This document shows positions 1 through 7,923 of a DNA stretch of 12,495 bases, piece by piece. The notes under the pieces were generated by a model. The model searched no databases. It saw only the letters and a program-made list of their open reading frames with translations, and was not told the origin of the DNA. Source of the DNA: Opitutales bacterium (GTDB lineage: Bacteria > Verrucomicrobiota > Verrucomicrobiia > Opitutales > UBA2987); NCBI GenBank assembly GCA_021772555.1, contig JAJFLT010000075.1, positions 1 through 12,495 of the forward strand. Reading direction: 5' to 3'. The position numbers and the translations under genes were made by a program. Numbering within the stretch: position 1 is the first letter of the stretch; every line of letters starts with the position of its first letter.

Positions 1-1634
1 AGGGCCTTCCCCCGCAGCTTGGCCACGGTGGCGAAAACGATGTGCCCGCCATCCAGCACCGGGATGGGCAGCAGGTTCAAAATGGCAAGGTTGATGTTGA
101 GCAGGCAGGTGAACCAGATAACCAGTCGCACATCGATCATGGAAAAAGTGTGAATGACACGCACGATGCCCGGAGGTCCGCTCATATTACGGATGCTGAT
201 ATCGGATTTTGGGCTGACCAGACTGCCGAGCACTTGCAAAGTGGTTTTGGCAATGCTGATGAATTGATCGACCGGATTTATGTGTATGATTATGGACCGG
301 CTCTTCCATCCCACTCCCATCATGGGAGTTTCTCGGGGAGGCTGGATTTCCACGTTTGTATCTCCGAGGATAGCTATTGTCCGGTAGTGATCACCGTTTT
401 CGATAGTCAGGTTGAGGTTTTCCATATTTTCATCGTCAATCTTTCCAATGAAATCACTCAGAGACCCGACTTCTTTGTCGTTTATGCGGCGGATGGTTTC
501 TCCCGGTTGCAGGTTTCCGAAAACAAAGCCGGTGCGGTCCTCAATCTCATGAACCTTGAGGGTGGAGGGTGTGTTGAGATCTGCCGGAGAACCCCTATTT
601 CCACTTTCGTAAAAAGGCTGCACGAGAAGGCTTGCCTGCCGGTTGCCGTCTTCGACCTGTAATTTGCCCAATGGTTTGGTTCGCGCCACCATCTCCGCTT
701 TGAGGGAGACTTCGAATACCTCCGCGCCGCGTTCGATGGTCAATTGCATAGGTTCCTCTTTTTTTTCCCTCAGGTGGTAAACCAGAGCGGTAGAACTATA
801 TAACTTTTTCCCGTCGACAGAGACAATCCGGTCGTTCTCCCGCAGATCTGACCTATGGGCGGGGGATCCTTCCTGAACGCTGCCAATGATGAGGGAGTGG
901 GCCGGCGAAATACCCGGCAGCCGCATGCGGTCACTGGAATTTACCTGGGATAGCTTCGGATAGACCACGATGTCCCGCGTTTCACCATTTCTTTCGATGG
1001 TAAAGACAGCCTTTGGATTGCCGTCCGAATCGCGTCCCGAGCCGGTGAAAATGGAATGTTGTATCTCGGAAAAATTGGCCACTTTGATGCCGTCGATGCG
1101 CAGCACTTTGTCGCCTGCTTGCAGCCCCGCGAGGAAGGCCGGTCCGGGGACTTCGTTATCTTCATCGAGTTGCACAGTCGGATCCACGAAACCGATGATG
1201 ACGGATTGGGCGCCCTCACTGGAGGGTTGCCCGAATGCCCACAGGACACAGGCCAGGAAAAAAGCGAAAATAATATTAAACACGGCACCCATGACAGCGA
1301 CGATGACCTTGTCCGTATAGCTAATGGGCGGCAGTTCATCGGCTCCATCCTCAGAACCGCCCTCGATGGCGCCCATATCGGCCAATTGGGGTAGGGCGAC
1401 ATAACCACCCAGCGGAAGGGCGGAAATGCGGTAATCCACACCGTCGCGCGTCCAGCCGAATAATTTGGGCCCGAAACCGATGGAGAACCGGTCAATTTTC
1501 AATCCTCGGCGGCGGGCAGCAAGGAAGTGCCCCATCTCATGAACGAAGATCGATCCTCCGAAAAAGAAGAAAATAAGAAAGATGGCCCAGAAATTGGAAA
1601 AAATTTGGCTTATGAATGTGGGGTCAGAATTCAT
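1..1634 (-). CDS. rseP: RseP-type site-2 zinc metalloprotease, 3' end cut by window edge
   Basis: M50-family intramembrane protease; family members cleave membrane-bound anti-sigma factors or signal peptides inside the inner membrane. I translated this frame directly: it is open from ATG at 1634 to the window edge (544 codons). The first transmembrane segment (about residues 15-35) carries the zinc site HEMGH (32-36; E33 catalytic). A second hydrophobic segment lies at about 108-134. Three PDZ-like modules follow at about 145-228, 247-315 and 357-425, then the family block MSGPPGI (484-490) and the C-terminal LDGGH (527-531) with metal ligand D528. Only the last residues should be missing. 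The start overlaps the dxr stop by 11 nt, which suggests translational coupling in the uppS-cdsA-dxr-rseP operon. The family call is secure; the physiological substrate is unknown. Confidence 0.95.
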   Translation of the reverse strand, partial: MNSDPTFISQIFSNFWAIFLIFFFFGGSIFVHEMGHFLAARRRGLKIDRFSIGFGPKLFGWTRDGVDYRISALPLGGYVALPQLADMGAIEGGSEDGADELPPISYTDKVIVAVMGAVFNIIFAFFLACVLWAFGQPSSEGAQSVIIGFVDPTVQLDEDNEVPGPAFLAGLQAGDKVLRIDGIKVANFSEIQHSIFTGSGRDSDGNPKAVFTIERNGETRDIVVYPKLSQVNSSDRMRLPGISPAHSLIIGSVQEGSPAHRSDLRENDRIVSVDGKKLYSSTALVYHLREKKEEPMQLTIERGAEVFEVSLKAEMVARTKPLGKLQVEDGNRQASLLVQPFYESGNRGSPADLNTPSTLKVHEIEDRTGFVFGNLQPGETIRRINDKEVGSLSDFIGKIDDENMENLNLTIENGDHYRTIAILGDTNVEIQPPRETPMMGVGWKSRSIIIHINPVDQFISIAKTTLQVLGSLVSPKSDISIRNMSGPPGIVRVIHTFSMIDVRLVIWFTCLLNINLAILNLLPIPVLDGGHIVFATVAKLRGKA

Positions 1635-2793
1635 GTGTCTCAATCAAATCTCTACTCATGCGCCGGGCGGACTGATCGATGTCCAGCACTTCCTGCAGGT
1701 TGGCGGGTTCAAAATTATCTACCTTTTGCAAAGTATGGTCAATCAATTCACCGATACCGGGATAACTGATTTGTTTGTCCAGAAAAGCTTCCACCGCAAC
1801 CTCGTTGGCCGCGTTGAAAATCGCTGGCGCCGCCCCGGCCGCTTCCATAGCTTCCCGAGCCAGCCGCAGGCAGGGAAATTTCTCCAGGTCCGGTGGATGG
1901 AATTCGAGGTTCATGGTATCTTCAAAGGTCAATGTCTGTTCTACTCCGGGTTTTCTTTCCGGGTAGAGCAGAACGTGCTGTATGGCAAAGGTCATGGAGG
2001 GGGGAGAGAGTTGAGCCAGGATGGAACCGTCCACATACTCCACCATGGAATGAACGATGCTCTGTGGATGGACGACCACCTTTATCTGCTCAGGTTCCAT
2101 CCCGAAAAGCCAGCGCGCCTCGATGAGCTCCAATCCTTTGTTGGCCATGGTGGAAGAATCCACCGTGATTTTCGCTCCCATCGACCAGTTGGGATGCTTG
2201 AGCGCTTCCCGCGGAGTGATGGCGGCCATCTCTGCCACCGACAGGTTGCGGAACGGACCTCCCGAGGCGGTCAGGATTATACGCTCGACTTCATGATCGG
2301 GAGCGCCGTTGAGGCATTGAAAAACGGCATTGTGCTCGCTGTCCACGGGCAGGACCCGCACGCCGCCAGCCTTGGCCGCTGCCATAACGAATTTTCCCGC
2401 CAGAACGAGCACTTCCTTGCTCGCCAAGGCGATCTCCTTGCCGGCCTCGATCGCCGCCAGGGTAGGGTGCAGTCCCATCGTTCCAACCACCGCCACCACC
2501 ACGACATCCGCATCTGGCAGGGTGGCCAACCGGTTGAGGCCCTCAATTCCCGAAGAAAGATTCACCTCCTCGCCGAATAGCCCCGATTGGCGGGCTTGGG
2601 CGCAGGCTTCGTCATCAAACAGGGCCACATTGCGCAGCCCAAATTCCTCGGCGATGGCCGCCAACGGCTCGGCCCGGCTCCCACCGGCGATACCCACAAG
2701 CTGCAAACGGTCGGAGTTGGCCCGGATCACGCGCAGGGAATTTTCCCCGATCGATCCGGTGGCTCCCAGGAGTACGACGCCTCTTTTGCTCAT
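1624..2793 (-). CDS. dxr: 1-deoxy-D-xylulose 5-phosphate reductoisomerase
   Basis: Cytosolic enzyme of the MEP pathway. It converts DXP to 2-C-methyl-D-erythritol 4-phosphate using NADPH and a divalent metal, and so feeds isopentenyl diphosphate to UppS in the same operon. The protein is 389 aa, a normal family length. Visible motifs are the NADPH-binding GATGSIG (10-16), ASKEVLV (124-130), the metal-binding PVDSEHNAVFQ (149-159; D151, E153), LTASGGPF (174-181), the substrate-loop motif HPNWSMGAKITVDSSTM (200-216) and NKGLELIEA (218-226; E222 as metal ligand). The segment PPSMTFAIQHVLLYP (264-278) differs from the usual PDMRTPI form. ATG starts 3 nt after the cdsA stop, with no Shine-Dalgarno sequence; the last codons overlap the rseP start. 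Confidence 0.97.
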   Translation of the reverse strand: MSKRGVVLLGATGSIGENSLRVIRANSDRLQLVGIAGGSRAEPLAAIAEEFGLRNVALFDDEACAQARQSGLFGEEVNLSSGIEGLNRLATLPDADVVVVAVVGTMGLHPTLAAIEAGKEIALASKEVLVLAGKFVMAAAKAGGVRVLPVDSEHNAVFQCLNGAPDHEVERIILTASGGPFRNLSVAEMAAITPREALKHPNWSMGAKITVDSSTMANKGLELIEARWLFGMEPEQIKVVVHPQSIVHSMVEYVDGSILAQLSPPSMTFAIQHVLLYPERKPGVEQTLTFEDTMNLEFHPPDLEKFPCLRLAREAMEAAGAAPAIFNAANEVAVEAFLDKQISYPGIGELIDHTLQKVDNFEPANLQEVLDIDQSARRMSRDLIETHEF

Positions 2794-2796
2794 TTG

Positions 2797-3606
2797 CTAA
2801 AGTAGAATAATGAGGATCAGCATATAACCGGCAGGGGCGCCCAATAGTATGCTGTCCACCAGGTCGAAGGCGCCGCCGATACCGGGGATGAAATCCCCCG
2901 AATCTTTTACTTTGGCCTGTCGTTTGACAATGGATTCAATTAAATCGGAAACCACCGCCACGATCCCAAGGGGAATTGCGGCCAGACCGGCTTTCCACCA
3001 GACAAAACCTTCCGGTAACCATACGCTGAAAATCACGGTATAAAGCGCGCTCACGACGACAGCCACCGTGACGCCGCCTACAGCGCCTTCCCAGGTCTTG
3101 GCCGGACTGACTTTGGGGGCCAACTTTTTGCGGCCGAATTTCATGCCCACCAGGAGCGCACCCACATCAGTAAACTTGACCGTTGCGACGATCCAGACGG
3201 CCAGAAATATACCGCTGCGTTCCGACTCGCAGAGGCGAATGGCCTGGACCAGAAAATGCAGCAAATAGGGGACAAATAATATCCCGAACATGGTCGCCAT
3301 GAGGGAGTGCAGGGCTCGCCCTCCTTTTACACGGGTTAATGCGCCGCAGGAACAGACGATGGCGGAGAGGGCAAGAACGGGAAAATCGGGCAGATAAAAT
3401 GAGCCAATTATAATCAATAAACCGCAAATCAGCCCCAGTTTTCGGAGGCAGTGAAAACCGATTTTACCTATCAGCCGGTAGAGTTCCTCCTGGGATAAAA
3501 GAGCCAACAGGGCGAGCAACCAGACCCCCGCCTGGACTCCGAGCAAGATAAGGGCCAGGATCACCAGTGACCATAACCCGAGGGTGCTTGTCAGTCGTTT
3601 TGTCAC
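2797..3606 (-). CDS. cdsA: Phosphatidate cytidylyltransferase (CDP-diacylglycerol synthase)
   Basis: Integral inner-membrane enzyme that makes CDP-diacylglycerol from phosphatidic acid and CTP, the branch point of phospholipid synthesis. I chose GTG at 3606, which gives 269 aa; it overlaps the uppS TGA stop as GTGA. A longer reading from 3729 would add 41 arginine- and proline-rich residues that are merely uppS in another frame. About seven or eight hydrophobic segments are visible. Family motifs are FTDVGA with D147, SPAKTWEGAVGG (167-178) and the signature around 224-252 (KRQAKVKDSGDFIPGIGG, then FDLVDS). In that signature the usual PGHGG is PGIGG and the usual DRxDS is DLVDS, so two normally conserved polar residues are replaced. 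Context and the remaining motifs still support the assignment. Confidence 0.93.
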   Translation of the reverse strand: MTKRLTSTLGLWSLVILALILLGVQAGVWLLALLALLSQEELYRLIGKIGFHCLRKLGLICGLLIIIGSFYLPDFPVLALSAIVCSCGALTRVKGGRALHSLMATMFGILFVPYLLHFLVQAIRLCESERSGIFLAVWIVATVKFTDVGALLVGMKFGRKKLAPKVSPAKTWEGAVGGVTVAVVVSALYTVIFSVWLPEGFVWWKAGLAAIPLGIVAVVSDLIESIVKRQAKVKDSGDFIPGIGGAFDLVDSILLGAPAGYMLILIILL

Positions 3607-4373
3607 GGGTTCAAAGCGGGTTCCTGGGGGTCGTGCCGGACCTGGGCGCCGGTTTTGCCGAAACGGCGCTCGCGTTTCCAATAGAAATCCATCGCGGATC
3701 GGAATTCTTCTGGGCCGAAATCGGGCCACAGGATCGGCGTAAAAAGCATTTCCGCATAAGCGCTTTGCATGAGCAGGAAGTTGCTCAGCCGGGTTTCTCC
3801 CGAGGTGCGGATGATGAGGTCGGGATCGGGCAGGCCCGCGGTGGACAAGTACCGGGCAAAAATCGGCCAGTCCAGTTTTTCCACCTCGGCTTCTCCCTTC
3901 CGCACGGCCGTAGCATAGGATTTGACCGCGTCGAGCACTTCGTCGCGCGCTCCGTAGTTAAGGGCCAGAACGAGGGTTTGCCCGGAGAAGTGAGAGGTTT
4001 TCTGGATGACTTCATCCAAGGCCAAACGCACTTTATGCGGAAGCTTGTCCGTCCGTCCAATGGTGCTAAGACGCACCCTTTTCTCTATAAGGGTGGCCAG
4101 TTCGCGGTGCAAAAAACGCTCCAGCAGGTTCATCAAAGCGGTGATTTCGGAATCGGGCCGTTGCCAGTTTTCGACCGAGAAAGCATACAGGGTGAGATAC
4201 CGGATGCCGATGTCCCCCGCGCATTCGACAATCCCGCGAACATTTTGCACGCCCCTGCGGTGGCCTTCAATCCGCGGAAGACCGCGATTGACCGCCCACC
4301 GCCCATTGCCGTCCATAATAATGGCGACATGCTCGGGCGGGTTGTTGGGGCTGTTTTCTGTTGGTTCCGGCAC
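3603..4373 (-). CDS. uppS: Undecaprenyl diphosphate synthase (cis-prenyltransferase)
   Basis: Condenses isopentenyl diphosphate units onto farnesyl diphosphate in cis to form the C55 lipid carrier for peptidoglycan and O-antigen. The protein is 256 aa, a typical length. Motifs are HVAIIMDGNGRWA (15-27; D21 binds the pyrophosphate and magnesium), GHRRG (37-41), LTLYAFSVENWQRP (60-73), and DLIIRTSGETRLSNFLL (185-201) followed by SAYAE (204-208, E208). The residue usually tryptophan in LLWQSAY is methionine here. The start is GTG at 4373: an in-frame TAA lies six codons upstream and no other start precedes the catalytic motif. There is no Shine-Dalgarno sequence, and the upstream stretch is very AT-rich. 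It is the first gene of the operon, divergent from the carbinolamine dehydratase gene. Confidence 0.97.
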   Translation of the reverse strand: MPEPTENSPNNPPEHVAIIMDGNGRWAVNRGLPRIEGHRRGVQNVRGIVECAGDIGIRYLTLYAFSVENWQRPDSEITALMNLLERFLHRELATLIEKRVRLSTIGRTDKLPHKVRLALDEVIQKTSHFSGQTLVLALNYGARDEVLDAVKSYATAVRKGEAEVEKLDWPIFARYLSTAGLPDPDLIIRTSGETRLSNFLLMQSAYAEMLFTPILWPDFGPEEFRSAMDFYWKRERRFGKTGAQVRHDPQEPALNP

Positions 4374-4590
4374 GGCGTTGGTATATTAAAATAAAAAATT
4401 TGCTCTATATATTGATAAAGTTGTGGATTGGCTGAGAGTTGGTTGATCTCATGTCCAAAAATTCCACCCAATTCTGCAGCAACCTTCAACCTTTAAGCCA
4501 TCGAGTGAAAAAGGCAAAACGAAAAGAGAGCCTACTTTGGTCGTATATAGGGTGACATGAATGCATAATTTCCAATTGTGGGGCAAAAAT

Positions 4591-4618
4591 TTGACAATCG
4601 CGGACATTTCTTCAAAAT
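4591..4618 (+). promoter_or_regulatory. Candidate sigma70 promoter for the carbinolamine dehydratase gene
   Basis: A perfect -35 TTGACA (4591-4596) is followed, after a 16-nt spacer, by CAAAAT (4613-4618), which matches four of six -10 consensus bases. The predicted transcript would start near 4625, only a few bases before the ATG at 4629, so the mRNA would be almost leaderless. A TATAAT at 4625-4630 overlaps the start codon but lacks a -35 at normal spacing. The inference rests on sequence alone. Confidence 0.45.
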
Positions 4619-4628
4619 AGAGAGTATA

Positions 4629-4913
4629 ATGACGGCTGCTTTATCAGGGGAAGAAATTGAAGCGGCCTTAGCCGGTTTGCCGGGCTGGCGTCTGCAAGAG
4701 GACAAGATTTTTAAATCCTACCAATTCAAGGATTTCAGGGAGGCGATGTCTTTTCTCTTGCGGGTGGCCTTCGAGGCAGAGGCTCTCAACCACCACCCGG
4801 AATTGTTCAATATCTACAATAATGTAGAGGTGCGACTGAACACCCACGACGCCGGCGGCAAAGTTACGGCCAGAGACATTGTCCTGGCGGGAAAAATTGA
4901 GGAATTGACTTGA
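4629..4913 (+). CDS. Pterin-4a-carbinolamine dehydratase (4a-hydroxytetrahydrobiopterin dehydratase)
   Basis: Small cytosolic enzyme that dehydrates 4a-hydroxytetrahydropterin so that the pterin cofactor of aromatic amino acid hydroxylases can be recycled; in many bacteria the partner enzyme is unknown. The protein is 94 aa, normal for the PCD/DCoH family. The N-terminal LPGW (17-20) and the active-site block EALNHHPELFNIYNNV (51-66; E51, H55, H56) followed by THDAGG (72-77; H73) match the family; a leucine replaces the usual tryptophan after HHPE. I chose ATG at 4629 because family members begin about here. An in-frame ATG at 4578 would add 17 residues that cover the candidate promoter. No phenylalanine hydroxylase lies in the window, so its pathway cannot be read from context. 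Confidence 0.92.
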   Translation: MTAALSGEEIEAALAGLPGWRLQEDKIFKSYQFKDFREAMSFLLRVAFEAEALNHHPELFNIYNNVEVRLNTHDAGGKVTARDIVLAGKIEELT

Positions 4914-4996
4914 GCCCGGATGCCTTTCCTGGAGATGGTCGTAATTTTGGATTAAGCTGTCGCCCGTTATTGGAAGTTACGGCATTGGCCGACACC

Positions 4997-5022
4997 GGTA
5001 CGGGTTAATCGTACACCTTTTT
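4997..5022 (+). terminator. Candidate rho-independent terminator after the carbinolamine dehydratase gene
   Basis: GTACG (4998-5002) pairs perfectly with CGTAC (5010-5014) around a 7-nt loop. G4997 can pair with C5016 past a bulged A, and five T residues follow (5018-5022). The stem is short, so this is a weak terminator. It lies 83 bases past the stop codon and before gdhA, consistent with the two genes being separate transcription units. Confidence 0.4.
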
Positions 5023-5071
5023 GCAAACTTTTCATCCTACGTCAACAAATTAACCGTTATCATACAAATCA

Positions 5072-6409
5072 ATGCATCCTTATATAGAAAAAGTCATAAA
5101 AATCGTCGATGCCCGCAACCATAGCGAGCCTACTTTTTTACAAGCCTACCGGGAAGTTTTGCACTCCCTAGATGAGGTCGTCCATGAATATCCGGAGGTC
5201 GAGGAATTCAACCTCCTGGAGCGCATGTGCGAACCGGAGAGGCAAATCATTTTCCGGGTCGTGTGGCAGGATGACGAGGGCAACGAAATCGTCAACCGTG
5301 GCTTTCGCACCGAGTTCAACAGCGCCCTTGGTCCCTATAAGGGCGGGCTGCGTTTCCATCCCACGGTGAACATGGGCATCGTCAAATTTCTCGGTTTCGA
5401 GCAGGTCTTCAAAAACAGCCTGACCGGTTTGCAGATCGGGGGCGGCAAAGGTGGCGCGGACTTCGACCCGAAGGGAAAATCGGATGCTGAGGTGATGCGT
5501 TTTTGCCAGGCTTTCATGAGTGAACTGTTCCGCTATATCGGAGCCCATACCGACGTGCCTGCGGGTGACATCGGCGTGGGGGCGCGGGAAATCGGCTTTC
5601 TCTTCGGCCAGTATAAGCGGCTCACCAATCGCTATGAACTGGGGGTCATCACGGGTAAATCGGTGGGCTGGGGAGGTTCCCTCGTGCGCAAGGAGGCGAC
5701 CGGTTTCGGCACCGTCTATTTTGCCCAGGAAATGCTGGCTGTCCAAGAGGAGGGCTTTGAGGGCAAAACCTGCGTCGTTTCCGGTTCCGGCAATGTGGCG
5801 CTCTATGCCATTCAGAAATTGCACGAATTGGGTGGCAAGGTGATCGCCTGTTCGGATTCCAGCGGCAGCATTTACGATAAAAACGGATTGGACTTCGATA
5901 CCTTGCATCAAATCAAGGAAATCGAGCGGCAGCGGATCAGCGCCTATCTCGAGCACCATCCAGAGGCGGAATACCGGGAAGGGAAAAAAGTCTGGGATAT
6001 TCCCTGTGATGCGGCTTTTCCCTGTGCGACGCAAAACGAGCTCAATGGCGAGGATGCGGCCGAACTGGTGAAAAACGGATGCCGTTTAGTCAGTGAAGGG
6101 GCCAACATGCCGACCACGCCGGAAGGCATCGAAGTTTTCAAGGAAGCGGGTCTGCTCTATGGTCCGGGCAAAGCGGCCAATGCCGGTGGGGTTGCCGTAT
6201 CCGCCCTCGAAATGCAGCAAAATGCCAGTTGGGAAACCTGGGCCTATGAAGAAGTCGATGGCAACCTGCACAAAGTCATGAAGGACATCCACCAAAGCTG
6301 CCTCCATTACGCGGAAAAATACGGACATCCCGGCGATTACGTCTGCGGAGCCAACATAGCAGGCTTCCTCCGTGTAGCCGACGCCATGGTGGCCCATGGC
6401 CTAGTTTAG
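5072..6409 (+). CDS. gdhA: Glutamate dehydrogenase, NADP-type hexameric
   Basis: Catalyses reversible amination of 2-oxoglutarate to glutamate, the low-affinity route of ammonium assimilation. The protein is 445 aa, as expected for the hexameric small-subunit family. The substrate-binding PYKGGLRFHP (88-97) and the active-site LQIGGGKGGADFDP (120-133; catalytic K126) are intact, as are PAGDIGVG (163-170) and the Rossmann motif VSGSGNVA (236-243). The segment CSDSSG (260-265) after the second beta strand resembles NADP-dependent enzymes and lacks an NAD-type acidic residue at the first position. ATG at 5072 has no Shine-Dalgarno sequence. The gene stands alone: a candidate terminator precedes it, and the sequence becomes AT-rich soon after its stop. 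Cofactor preference is inferred, not proven. Confidence 0.96.
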   Translation: MHPYIEKVIKIVDARNHSEPTFLQAYREVLHSLDEVVHEYPEVEEFNLLERMCEPERQIIFRVVWQDDEGNEIVNRGFRTEFNSALGPYKGGLRFHPTVNMGIVKFLGFEQVFKNSLTGLQIGGGKGGADFDPKGKSDAEVMRFCQAFMSELFRYIGAHTDVPAGDIGVGAREIGFLFGQYKRLTNRYELGVITGKSVGWGGSLVRKEATGFGTVYFAQEMLAVQEEGFEGKTCVVSGSGNVALYAIQKLHELGGKVIACSDSSGSIYDKNGLDFDTLHQIKEIERQRISAYLEHHPEAEYREGKKVWDIPCDAAFPCATQNELNGEDAAELVKNGCRLVSEGANMPTTPEGIEVFKEAGLLYGPGKAANAGGVAVSALEMQQNASWETWAYEEVDGNLHKVMKDIHQSCLHYAEKYGHPGDYVCGANIAGFLRVADAMVAHGLV

Positions 6410-6525
6410 CTTTAGAGCGCATAGATTTTCTAGATGGGTTCTTGGCGGCTAATCGATGTTTTATTTGCATATTGAGTCGAACAAACTGGGACTTACAAAA
6501 AAACTATTATTGAAACTTTAGGCAA

Positions 6526-7107
6526 ATGAACTTGCTGAAAATAGTAATATTATTCCTGGCCGTAATTATATTTAATTCTTGTCTAGAGAAGAAAATCGAA
6601 TATACTGAATATGTTTTTGGGGGCAAAGAAAATTTAAAATTCATTCAAGATTCTGAAAAAATTTTACTTTCGGTTGTTTTTAAGCCTCCAATTAAACCTG
6701 ATAAATATGCCAGAGAGAATCCTGGCGAACCTTTACCAGATATTGATTTTGGTATTGAAAAATACATAATTACAGCAGGACCAGTTTTAGTTAGTAAGTC
6801 AGACATGGAACTATTGAAACGCATAGTTTTGTTGGACTCATCTTACTTGTATGGTGAAAATGTTGGTTCACGTTTATGCTATGCAATTTATAGTCTTCGT
6901 GCGGACTTTATTACTAACAATGAAATCATTACATTAATGATAGATTTACAAACGAACCAGATGGGAGTATATAAGGACGGGGTGGATATTAATGATGCTG
7001 TAATTTGTTATATTGATAAAATACATGATGTGATAACAAATATTTATTCAAACGCCTTCCCCGCCCAGACTCTATCAATTGCATATCAAAACGGCGGATG
7101 CCGTTAA
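6526..7107 (+). CDS. Probable lipoprotein of unknown function
   Basis: I do not recognise this 193-residue protein. The N-terminus has one lysine, a hydrophobic core (residues 6-16) and FNSC, with C19 as the possible lipid attachment site; the lipobox is imperfect because F and N occupy the -3 and -2 positions. The rest is soluble, mixed alpha/beta in appearance, with no repeats or known catalytic motif. Other cysteines are at about 120, 165 and 192. Composition differs sharply from gdhA: row 6541-6600 is 16/60 G+C against 37/60 in row 5401-5460. The last 19 codons (from about 7051) become GC-richer. It is likely a recently acquired orphan gene. No Shine-Dalgarno sequence is clear before ATG 6526. 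Confidence 0.7.
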   Translation: MNLLKIVILFLAVIIFNSCLEKKIEYTEYVFGGKENLKFIQDSEKILLSVVFKPPIKPDKYARENPGEPLPDIDFGIEKYIITAGPVLVSKSDMELLKRIVLLDSSYLYGENVGSRLCYAIYSLRADFITNNEIITLMIDLQTNQMGVYKDGVDINDAVICYIDKIHDVITNIYSNAFPAQTLSIAYQNGGCR

Positions 7108-7162
7108 AAAATAATATCCGTGGCGAGGGATTAACAATACGTTGGTTGATGCAGAATTCTGG

Positions 7163-7693
7163 TCATAACTGAAGACGGAAATATATCGATTGTCTGCCGT
7201 CTTCGCTATGACTGACAAAGTCTTTAGTGTTACTGAGCGAAGTGCCGGTGCGTGGAGCCGCCAAGCTGAAACCTCTGACCCATGTTTCTTCATAACCGCG
7301 GAGGGCCAATTTTATTGGCGCGCCTAGATTCATACCATTTTCACCTGCAGGGTAAAGAAATCCGCTGGTGCCCAGAATATAGAAACTGCCGCGAGCATCT
7401 TGAAAGATAGAACAGAATCTTCCGATTTCCTCAGGCAAAGTTTGCTCGTAAAGCTTTTCGCCTTTGATTTGATAGAGATTATGGACGCGCTAGGGGTCCC
7501 GGAATTGTATAAGCGGTGAATACCCCTTCCGTCGTTCGAACAATTCGACAAAGTGCCAACCCCAGGCGTTACATCCGTCGCCCGTTGCTCCATTGTCGCT
7601 AACGACATCGAATTTCACAATATGAGGGTTTTCATCCCCCCATTGGTTATTTACGACAAAACCAGCCAAAAAGAAAAACAGGATTCTTTTCAT
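7163..7693 (-). pseudogene. Secreted protein gene interrupted by one in-frame amber codon
   Basis: From ATG at 7693 one minus-strand frame runs 176 sense-type codons to TGA at 7163, broken only by TAG at 7492-7490 (codon 68). Both halves are in the same frame, so this is a point nonsense change and not a frameshift. The N-terminus is a signal-like segment (MKRILFFFLAGFVV). The remainder is rich in aromatic residues and glycine, with beta-strand-like pieces such as GSFYILGTSGFLYP and ETWVRGFSL, suggesting an extracytoplasmic beta-rich protein. I recognise no family. Alternatives are a sequencing error, a functional 67-aa truncated product, or amber readthrough. A TTG at 7438 could restart translation of the second half, but without any export signal. 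Confidence 0.6.
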
Positions 7694-7912
7694 GATTATC
7701 TAACTTCAATCGTTTAATAAGTGATGTGCACTAAAGATACAAATGATCAACGTTCAAATAGAGCAAGAGGATTTTTGAAATTGAGGATTCCACTATATCT
7801 TTGTTAGTCTATAGATTTGAGTGGCCGGTAATTGCGAAAAATTACTAAATTTAATAAACGTTATTATGAATTATAAATGTTGACTTCTTTGTATTTCCGT
7901 TTTTTCTGGACC

Positions 7913-7917
7913 GAGGA
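7913..7917 (+). promoter_or_regulatory. Clear Shine-Dalgarno GAGGA before the 97-aa orphan gene
   Basis: GAGGA sits six bases before the ATG at 7924 and fixes that start. It is notable because the starts of uppS, dxr, gdhA and sufS lack any comparable motif. Confidence 0.6.
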
Positions 7918-7923
7918 TTTCTA

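Noticed and set aside
941..1495. 184-codon minus-strand ORF and the plus-strand ORF 42-662 within the rseP region
   Set aside because: The true rseP frame is open from 1634 to the window edge and carries HEMGH and LDGGH; the others are alternate frames.
1582..2580. 332-codon plus-strand ORF over dxr and the rseP start
   Set aside because: Antisense shadow of well-conserved dxr motifs; its translation shows no recognisable domain.
3607..3729. 41-residue N-terminal extension of CdsA from ATG 3729
   Set aside because: The added residues are arginine/proline-rich and lie wholly inside uppS in another frame; the GTG at 3606 with a GTGA overlap is the natural start.
3567..4394. 275-codon plus-strand ORF over uppS
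   Set aside because: Antisense to a complete uppS with all active-site motifs.
5168..6034. 288-codon minus-strand ORF over gdhA
   Set aside because: Antisense shadow; gdhA is intact and fully accounts for the codon pattern.
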